Origin: Pseudopithomyces maydicus
Lineage: Eukaryota; Ascomycota; Dothideomycetes; Pleosporales; Didymosphaeriaceae
Length of the DNA: 64,000 nt
Direction of reading: 5' to 3'
NCBI GenBank assembly: GCA_026873275.1
Contig: JANTUC010000007.1
Location: forward strand, 1,674,001-1,738,000
A model generated the notes under the pieces. That model did not search any database, was not told the origin of the DNA, and saw only the letters and a list, made by a program, of their open reading frames with translations. Every line of letters begins with the position of its first letter. Position 1 is the stretch's first letter. A program made the translations under genes and the position numbers. This document shows, piece by piece, positions 57,502 to 64,000 of this stretch.

Positions 57502-58970
57502 TCAGTGGATACGGTCCAGACGCGCCCGGTTCATAGCAATCTGGTCATCGACCTTGTCCGTCTTCTGCGTGATGCGCTCGATGTGCTTGTTCTGCTGATC
57601 GACTTCCTGGCCCATTGCACGGCCCAGAGCATTGAGGCGCGTTGCGGCTCCGTGTAATTGATCCAGGTTATGATCAATCTCTGTCGACCAACATTAGCTA
57701 TGCCCACGAATGTCCAATATGACGTGCAACTTACCATTCTCCATCTCGTCGTCCTCGCTGTCGGCCTCAAACTGGTACTTGGCGCGGTCGGCAAGAGTCG
57801 ATCGGCCTCCCGATCCTCCAGCGCCTGCCGCCCCACGCTTATATTCGTCTTGACGAGCATTGCTCTGCCATGCAGCCGCCCTTGTGCGATCACGCTCCTC
57901 ACGTTCGCTCCTGTGTGTTTCCATGATCTTCTCATCACGCTCCCGTTGTCGTGATGAACTGGTAAAGGGTTGGATACGTGCACGGCAAACATGGACCGGT
58001 TAAGCGTCTTCAGCTCACGTGCTTTCTCCTCTGCGATGCGGTTCTGGGATGAGGCAAGATCAAGGTTCCTTTCGGTATTGTGAATGCGCTCACCCTGAGC
58101 GCCAAGTCTATCGATGCAATTAGTCAAGCCCATAGCCCTTTAAAATCATGTCTCATACCTGGCCAAGGTGTCCCTACCAGTCTCCTCGGCCTGTTGCGCC
58201 AATCGGAGAGCGTTTCGTGTGCTGGAGACATCCTGCTGTTTCATAAACTACAAGTAGAAGGTTAGTGTGTGTCCTGAAGCACATAATCCAAGGAGGGTTG
58301 GACGCCGTTCTGTCTGTTGATTTTGAGCGTGAATATGGTAGTGCGGACTTGCCTTGATCTCATTTTTCGTCGCCTGGCGTACAAAGTTAGTTTACGTTCA
58401 ACAGGTAACAGTGTTACATACGCTGATGTCTTCTTCTTCCTGCTCCTCAGCCGTGAGAACTCGGTCCTCGTAGGCTCCATAACCACCAGGGGCTCCCGAG
58501 CCAACTCCGGACTGTCCGTAAGAGCCGCCACCTTGACCACCGTAGCCCTGTTGCGGGGGCTGCTGTGGACGCTCCTGGACCCTAGAGGCAGCGTTACCAA
58601 AGAGTGCTGAGCGATCCTCGGCGTCATTGGGGTCCGCGTTTCCAAGACCGCCATAACCACCAGACCGCTGAGGAGCGCCTCCTCCGTATCGGTCAGACCC
58701 GTAGGCATTGTTGGAACCGTAGTTTCCCGTAGATTGGTATCCCCTTCCACCGTATTGGCCTCCTTGGGAGGTGACTGCGGGCGACTTGTCCTGGCGGTAC
58801 GAATCGTTACCACCACTGTATGCTGGGGGTGCGCTCGCGTACGGGTCGTTCTTGGGAGGCGCAGCGTATGGGTTGGCAGCAGCAGGCGACGCTTTTTTCC
58901 CGAACAGAGCTTGACGGTTGGCATCGTCGTCGCCCGCGGCGTTCTTGTCCTTTCTCTTGAAGAGACCCAT
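57502..58970 (-). CDS. SEC9: SNAP-25-type t-SNARE SEC9, frame broken once, with a GC-AG intron
   Basis: Exons 58970-58422, 58373-58353 (21-nt micro-exon ATKNEIK), 58247-58159, 58107-57735 and 57680-57502. The second intron (58352-58248) starts GCAAGT instead of GT. About 403 aa if one base is added near 57967-57969. The start is MGLFKRKDKN. The N-terminal 175 residues are Gly/Tyr/Ser/Gln-rich and disordered. The first SNARE helix (Qb) begins FMKQQDVSSTRNALRLAQQA and continues through NRSMFAVHVSNPF. The linker is charged and Gly-rich. The second SNARE helix (Qc) is EIDHNLDQLHGAATRLNALG and onward. In the assembled sequence, NP is followed by a wrong frame until about 57925. SEC9 pairs with Sso1/2 and Snc1/2 in fusion of secretory vesicles at the plasma membrane, essential for tip growth. 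Confidence 0.92.
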
Positions 58971-59662
58971 GCTTATGTATTCCAATGAAGTGTGATTGAG
59001 ATGTGGGCGTGCTTTCCAAAAAGAAGCACGTATAGAGCAGTTTCCTGAAGTGCAAAGAACAGGTGTTGAAGGTGAGGGCCGGGGTGTGAGGTGTTAGGTG
59101 TGAAGTTCAGCTGAAGCGTTGGTTGTCACAGGCAGGGGAACAATTGCGGGCCGTCCTTGTGGCTGTGCGTCGCGCCACGGAGGGCGGGGAACATTATCGA
59201 CATGCCACCGCCTCAACGACGACGCGTACATCAGGATCTCCATATTTCATGATCCTCCGACCTGCTCACCCCCCGGTCTAACTTATTTCGTTTCGTCTCC
59301 CTGCTTGCACTTTGCTAATTCCCATTAAAATTTGAATATCCCTCCAGAACCTGGGAAGTGTTGCGGACGGACCCTGTATCTGCTGACTGCGCTAGTCCTA
59401 CGCCGCACAAGGAGTTGCACTGTGGAAAGTCTCGAAGAGAGCATATGCATACAGTCATCGGATTGCCTCTTGGGTATCACTCTATTAAATAGCATACATA
59501 TGCCGGGTAAGCCAACGTAGAGCTCACGCCTTACGCCTAGAGTGAGCAGATGACCCCTACGCTGATGACAGAGGATATCTCCTGGAGGAGCATTTTTCCT
59601 GGTGAATCAAGCCCATGCGGCTTTTTCATAACGGTAAAACTCCAAGTCCTGTTGTCCGCAGG
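58971..59662. other. Intergenic region
   Basis: Promoter of SEC9 and 3' flank of the dehydratase gene, both minus strand. No supported gene. Confidence 0.5.
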
Positions 59663-61367
59663 TCAACCATGACTGGACTTCGGAAGGCCATGCATTGCCT
59701 TCTTAGACCATGCTTTACCGTCTATTGTCTCGTCGTCAGGCGTAGCTTCTTCATCGGAGGGCAATGCCTCGTGCTCCTCCTTAGTCCAAATCTCCGTGCC
59801 TTCCACAACAGGAAAAGAAGTGAGGACGCGGCTGATATCGCCCCACCATGCCTCGCCAAATTGGCGATACCACTCCACCGTTCCCCTTAATCCATCATCA
59901 AAGCTGGTCTTCGGCTGCCAGCCCAGCGCAGCGAGCTTCGTTCCGTCGGTGGCGTAACGCTGGTCATTGAAAGGACGATCTTCCGTGTACTGAATTGACC
60001 TCTCGAGGTCTGCCTGCGTCTCGTAAGGAAGCCCGAAAAGGCCGAGCAATTTGTGGCAGATCTCAGTGTTGGATATCTCATCACTAGTGGCGATGTTGTA
60101 TATCTGACCAATGTCACCTTTGTGGAAAATCGTGTCTAATGCATCAACGATATCGCTAGCGTAGAGATATCGACGGGTCGGAGACCCATCTCCGTGCACT
60201 AACAGCTTCTGTCCGCGCTGCAAAAGCATTATAAATTTCGGTATAATTTCTGGAAAGCATAAGCAAAAAGTAGCAGGGCGTAGTGGGAAAGAGTAGGCGT
60301 CCCCGAACTTCGCCTCAGGTAAGTGTACCCTCCGTGCTAGCCCAGGACACAGGATGCGATGACCAGTTGTACATAGTCATTGCATTACTACAATATAACT
60401 CTGTAACCCGGTTTTACACCGATCATCTAGGGCTCACATAGAGTACTCGCAGCTGAGGGGTGTTCGATTGTCCCTTCACCCACTGCAAAAGAATGGATGT
60501 CATTGCGTACTTTCTGGGAACTGGTGTGGTCCGTATACGTTGTTCGACCGGACGGTGATTAAAGGCAATTTGAAGCTCTTCCGGTATGCGCTGACCATCA
60601 TCTCCGCTGCCGCCTTGCTCGCCGAATACGGGTTTGTCGGTGCGAGAATGCTCGTTTCGCTCAGGTCCGCTGCACCAATGGGTACGTCTCCATAGACTTC
60701 ATCGGTTGATATATGTATAAAGCGTGAGATTCCATGTTCCCGGGCTCTTTCCAGCAACACATGTGTTCCGTACACATTTGTAGTGGTAAATTGGTAGGAA
60801 TTACCAAAACTTAGATCGACATGAGACTGAGCAGCGAAATGGAATATGGTGTCAATTTCATGCTTGCGAAGTACCCTTTTCACGTCTGCGGGGGATGTAA
60901 TGTCACCTTGCTCGAACGTGAAGTTCGCGCGACCGTCGAGAACGCGCGTGTTGTTGAGCGTCGCACAGTAATCCAGTTTATCAAACGAAACAATATTGTA
61001 ATGCTCCGGATATGTGAGCGTTAGGTGCCGGACGAACCAACAAGCTCTGTGAAACTGTCAGTCGCAAGTCTGCTCCATGCGCGCATAATATCACACATGA
61101 ACCCTGCCCCTCCTGTTACGAGGATGTTCCGCGCGTCTTCTCGTGGCTCAAAACGTGTCGTGCCCGTGAGCACTGGAGCTTGCTTCCAAAGATCTTCTGT
61201 AAGATAGGACCTCGGATTTAAAACTGTAGAGTTCCTCCGACCTAGACGAGGGGTCAGTCGAGGTACGGCGCCACCATGAATGATGATGCGATGGCTCATG
61301 AAAGAGCGAACATACGCTTAAAGCCATTGGCAGTCGGCGCTTCACCGGGGCTCTCTATAGCGGACAT
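59663..61367 (-). CDS. dTDP-glucose / UDP-glucose 4,6-dehydratase-like enzyme (SDR family)
   Basis: Exons 61367-61316, 61241-61097, 61046-60511 and 60249-59663; introns of 74, 50 and 261 nt (GTATGT, GTGTGA and GTACGC donors), all junctions in phase; 439 aa. It is an extended short-chain dehydrogenase. The NAD-binding motif is assembled across an intron as NILVTGGAGFIACWFVRH. It also has FDKLDYCAT, FHFAAQSHVD, STDEVYGD (catalytic Thr-Asp-Glu), the YSASKAA Tyr/Lys pair, and RSNNVYGPHQFPEKIIPKF, where the last intron interrupts FPE|KIIPKF. These features are specific to RmlB-type 4,6-dehydratases, which convert a nucleotide-glucose to its 4-keto-6-deoxy form, the first step towards rhamnose-like sugars in fungal walls. 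Whether it prefers UDP- or dTDP-glucose cannot be read here. An extra acidic C-terminal tail of about 50 residues is present. Confidence 0.93.
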
Positions 61368-61784
61368 CTTGGTGGAGACCGCGAAGAATGTGCATGCAGG
61401 GCGGATGTGAGAGCAAGGTCACGCGCATTTTGGGAGAAATGGTCAATCTATCATTTTACGATGGCAATTGCCTGTCCATCTCTGTTTCTGATGACTAGTG
61501 CTACAATAGGAAATGCTTCCGGCGCATCATGTGACGTCAGCTCACGTGTTTTGCATGCTACCTAGGTACCTAGGTAAAAATAAGCCGTCCCGTTCCTACG
61601 TTACGATTTCGCGCCGTTCGACATTCGATTCCAAGTTTGTTCTTCGCTCTTAGTCATACAATAGTCTAGTATAGTCTAGTCTCACGAACATGTAGCAAGA
61701 AATCACATAAATCAGGCCAACGCCATTCAATTCTAGCCATCTTGAAATTCCATCCCACTGCAAATTTCCTTAAATACCATCAAC
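61368..61784. promoter_or_regulatory. Bidirectional promoter with CRE, E-box and CCTAGGT palindromes
   Basis: Lies between the divergent starts at 61367 and 61785. A perfect CRE-like TGACGTCA (61532-61539) is followed by a CACGTG E-box (61543-61548). A tandem CCTAGGTACCTAGGT palindrome (about 61562-61576) comes next, related to the core of the 55-bp repeats at 31 kb. Further on is a TAGTCTAGTA repeat (about 61662-61681). Confidence 0.65.
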
Positions 61785-62177
61785 ATGCCAGACCCCACCC
61801 CTGACTCTCTTGCAGCTTTGAATAGCGCTACTTTGGGCACCCACATGCCCGTCGTGACCCTTCCGGATGGCTCTAAGGTCCAGACCGGCACCGTCGGCGC
61901 TCTTTTGATCAATATTCGCGAGTACAATCAGCTCATGTCGGGTTCTTCTATAGATGAGGCTAAAAAAAAGATCTTGAGGAGAAGATGTCGGCCAGCATGC
62001 CGGTTCTCAAGAAGGCGGGTGAGTAGATTCGGATCATGTGTGGTCATAAACCAGGGTCACTGATGGGCCGGCTCAGGTTTGTTCGGTCTCTTCACGCCTG
62101 ATGAGTGGATCAATGGCGGCAGTCCTGGCCGAAAGTTCGTGGGTGAGACGGCCAAGAGAGAACTCAGTATCGGATAA
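61785..62177 (+). CDS. Small conserved-looking fungal protein, frame broken at an A8 run
   Basis: Exons 61785-62018 and 62077-62177, intron of 58 nt (GTGAGT ... CTCAG, phase 1); 111 aa with one base restored. The start is MPDPTPDSLAALNSATLG, followed by MPVVTLPDGSKVQTGTVG, ALLINIREYNQLM and a helical segment. At the A8 run 61962-61969 (AAA AAA AAG) the reading frame fails and would end within the intron. One more A gives DEAKKKDLEEKMSAS, and the second exon then reads GLFGLFTPDEWINGG, GRKFVGETAKREL and stop. The spliced phase only works with the added base. I do not recognise a named domain; it looks like a small globular cytosolic protein. Confidence 0.72.
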
Positions 62178-62832
62178 AAGAAATTGACGGTGTTTTATTT
62201 ACGATCGCAGACTACTACAAATGAACTGTCTACCTAAACGGCGTGGTCATGAACCGCTTCCACAACCGCTTCCCCTTCCACTAAACCACGGGCACAACTC
62301 TCCCACTGCCGAAAACTCTATTGTATCCAAATTTTACTGTGTAACTATGCATGATTTTCCACTGCAAAGTAATGAATTGAGTAAGGAAATGGATAGCCAA
62401 GATAAATGACTTCTTATAGTAGCGCAAAAATATTCGACAGTACAATTTCATGTGACCTCTCCCGATATGACGACATTACTCCAAAACCATTCTGACGATC
62501 TGTCAACATGCGAATAGATGAATTCGCTAACATTAATTGAGTCTAGATTTGAATTGCAGTCGTGATATCATATTCCATAATCATTGAATCCTCGCTTACT
62601 CTGCTTTCCCCATGGACGAAGCGAAACCTTGGTCACTTTCCCTACCGTCGCTATATACAACACAAACAGCCCGATCGCCATGTACAATAACCCTTAACTA
62701 TTTAACGAAACAAACTCTTTAATTTAAACATGATGCTCGAAAAGGGAAACCGAATTATCTAAAACCCCATGCCAATCCTCGTCACATTACCAAACATGTT
62801 TCCGAGCTTTCCAAACAGAGAGAACAAACAAA
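62178..62832. other. Intergenic region between convergent genes
   Basis: AT-rich 3' flanks of the small gene (plus) and the Cys-rich gene (minus). No gene is supported. Confidence 0.5.
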
Positions 62833-63515
62833 TCACAAGTTGATGTGCTGATAACATGTCAGACACCAGGGCTCTCCTTCTTCTCCGACTTCCACCACGC
62901 AATCTTTACAAGCGTCCTTTTGACAGCCGGAACATTGTCTTGCGCAGATATAACATGTCCGTTGTTCGCATTTGAGACAGTCCATGTAGTTTTCGAGTTC
63001 TCGTTTTCGCTTTGGAGCAGTGCCGCAGGCGTGGCAAGAGCGGAGGTCTGAGCTGGTTGGTATGTGTGCTCGCTGAACAGGCGGTGAGCTTGGAATGTCG
63101 ACTTCGATATCCATCAAGTGCGATGACGTCTTGGCGAGCTTGGGGTTTGTACGTTTCATTTGCTTGACCGGCCGCCGTTCGAAGTTTGGAGGTGCTGATG
63201 TTTTCGAGAAGGTTCGGTACTCGTTCGGTCCATGTACTGCGGGATGTAATCTGACGAAAGCTTCGCTGGTGGGGAGCGCGATAGCAGAGCGTGGCCACCT
63301 GAGCCGAGTCGATCGAGTTCGGCAGAACAGAGCGATATATGTTTTGGGCTCGGGCCCTCTGTGGTGTCGTCCCCCGATCTTTTCCTCTTGCCAGGGCCAG
63401 CCATGAGCTGCGAATCGACGGTATCAGGGTATGGCTGAGCACGGGTTGCTGCTGGAAGTGGGTGTTGAGTGTATGCGGGGTTGTGGCCGAATAAGCCGGA
63501 TGTTATGTACACCAT
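62833..63515 (-). CDS. Cys-rich zinc-binding-like protein, frame broken once
   Basis: Intronless, about 227 aa from MVYITSGLFGHNP; the same frame is open 30 codons further upstream. The N-terminal two thirds are disordered and basic (GPGKRKRSGDD, EGPSPKHISLCS). The frame breaks at the T4 run 63201-63204 (plus strand), where one more base gives SRKTSAPPNFERRPVKQMKR and connects to the C-terminal part. That part holds six CxxC pairs (CHAC, CLKC, CYIC, CSGC, CKDC, CLTC) within about 60 residues, enough for three zinc ions, in a RING/B-box- or LIM-like arrangement that I cannot assign to a family. No membrane segment. A nuclear or adaptor role is guesswork. Confidence 0.7.
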
Positions 63516-64000
63516 AATAGTGGGAATTGAGGTGCGGTAAAGACGATGCGGCGGCAGAGTGGCCAATGCGGAAGGAGCGATGGCGGCAAACGCCGTAGGA
63601 GGCAACTGCGGTATGAATGTGATGATGCTCGAATATGCAGAACGCTAGAGAAACAATAAGGACTGGTAGCACCTAAGAATGAACGACGTCTACGGCTGGT
63701 GGTGCCTAGAGGAGGTGGTGGAGAGGTTGTTGATCTGGATTCTGACGGGCGGACGGCGACCTTGCTCGGAATCAACTAGCTCCTTCCGATATGCAGGGAT
63801 TCCCGCCGCCGACTGCTTCACGTATCGCCAAGCCCCGCGGCGCGTCGAAGTGGCCTCCGTTTCGTGTTGCCTCCCTAACAATCACTTGTATACGTCGTTC
63901 TACGTCTTGTGTGTCTGGGTCTGGTTCTGGTTCTGATTGGGCTGGGAGCGGAGCGTTGTATGGTTTTCAGCATTGTTGTGATACCCCCTGAAGTGTATTT
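63516..64000. other. Right-edge region
   Basis: Upstream region of the Cys-rich gene. No complete gene is visible; a gene entering from the right cannot be excluded. Confidence 0.4.

Noticed and set aside
57531..58133. 200-codon continuous minus-strand frame in SEC9
   Set aside because: Only its first part is SEC9. After the frame break it reads a non-coding frame through an intron, so it should not be taken as the true protein.
1..64000. CRISPR array, phage or bacterial operon, intact transposon
   Set aside because: No regularly spaced repeats, transposase, integrase or reverse transcriptase motifs were seen; gene structure is fungal throughout.

Overview
The window is 64 kb of nuclear DNA from a filamentous ascomycete (Pezizomycotina). 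I lean towards Dothideomycetes, but the sequence does not prove it. The evidence is about 22 intron-containing protein genes with introns mostly of 45-75 nt (GTAAGT-type donors, CTAAC/CTGAC-type branch sites), dense packing on both strands, and fungal-specific families (HET, UstYa/DUF3328, fungal rhodopsin-like 7TM, TamA-type Zn2Cys6 regulator, 2EXR/F-box-like proteins) mixed with housekeeping genes. I saw no rRNA, CRISPR array, phage gene or intact transposon. One tRNA-Ser(AGA) is present.

Layout. 0.5-3.6 kb: a long Trp/Gly-Trp-rich disordered protein. 4.3-6.2 kb: a HET-domain protein. 6.9-13.6 kb: a divergent housekeeping pair, TRM5 tRNA methyltransferase and a kinesin-3 of the UncA/Unc104 type. 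15-22.7 kb: fast-evolving small genes (a hypothetical protein, a broken and an intact copy of a tandem 2EXR-like family, another 2EXR-like gene, a small membrane protein). 23.2-29.4 kb: a divergent pair, a GPALPP1-like protein and the CORVET subunit VPS8. 29.5-33.8 kb: a tachykinin-family/fungal transcription-factor-domain protein, a duplicated 55-bp element and an F-box protein. 33.8-37.1 kb: a 3.2 kb stretch without a gene. 37.1-45.7 kb: the TamA/DAL81-like regulator, a C2H2-type protein and CKS1. 47.6-53.2 kb: accessory genes (7TM protein, tRNA-Ser, aminoglycoside-phosphotransferase-like kinase, F-box-like protein, UstYa-like oxidase). 53.7-63.5 kb: cytosol/vacuole alpha-mannosidase AMS1, the SNARE SEC9, a dTDP-glucose-4,6-dehydratase-like enzyme, a small conserved-looking protein and a Cys-rich zinc-binding protein.

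Functional links. Several genes belong to membrane traffic: UncA (endosome motor), VPS8 (endosome tethering), SEC9 (exocytosis) and AMS1 (vacuolar mannosidase). They are not one operon-like unit, and their grouping may be chance. TamA-like and tachykinin-type regulators, HET and UstYa are typical accessory or regulatory functions.

The most striking observation is a uniform anomaly. Nine coding frames, in eight otherwise normal genes, are each broken by exactly one missing base, mostly inside a G/C run of 5-6 and once in an A8 run. Adding one base at each place restores a continuous, sensible protein and the correct intron phases. The simplest reading is a homopolymer-shortening error in the assembly. 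The alternative, -1 ribosomal slippage or transcriptional slippage, is testable; two of the sites (CCCTTTA in SEC9, AAAAAAG in the small gene at 61.8 kb) are textbook slippery heptamers in the correct frame. One further frameshift, in the 2EXR-like copy at 17.6 kb, has the opposite sign and looks like true gene decay.
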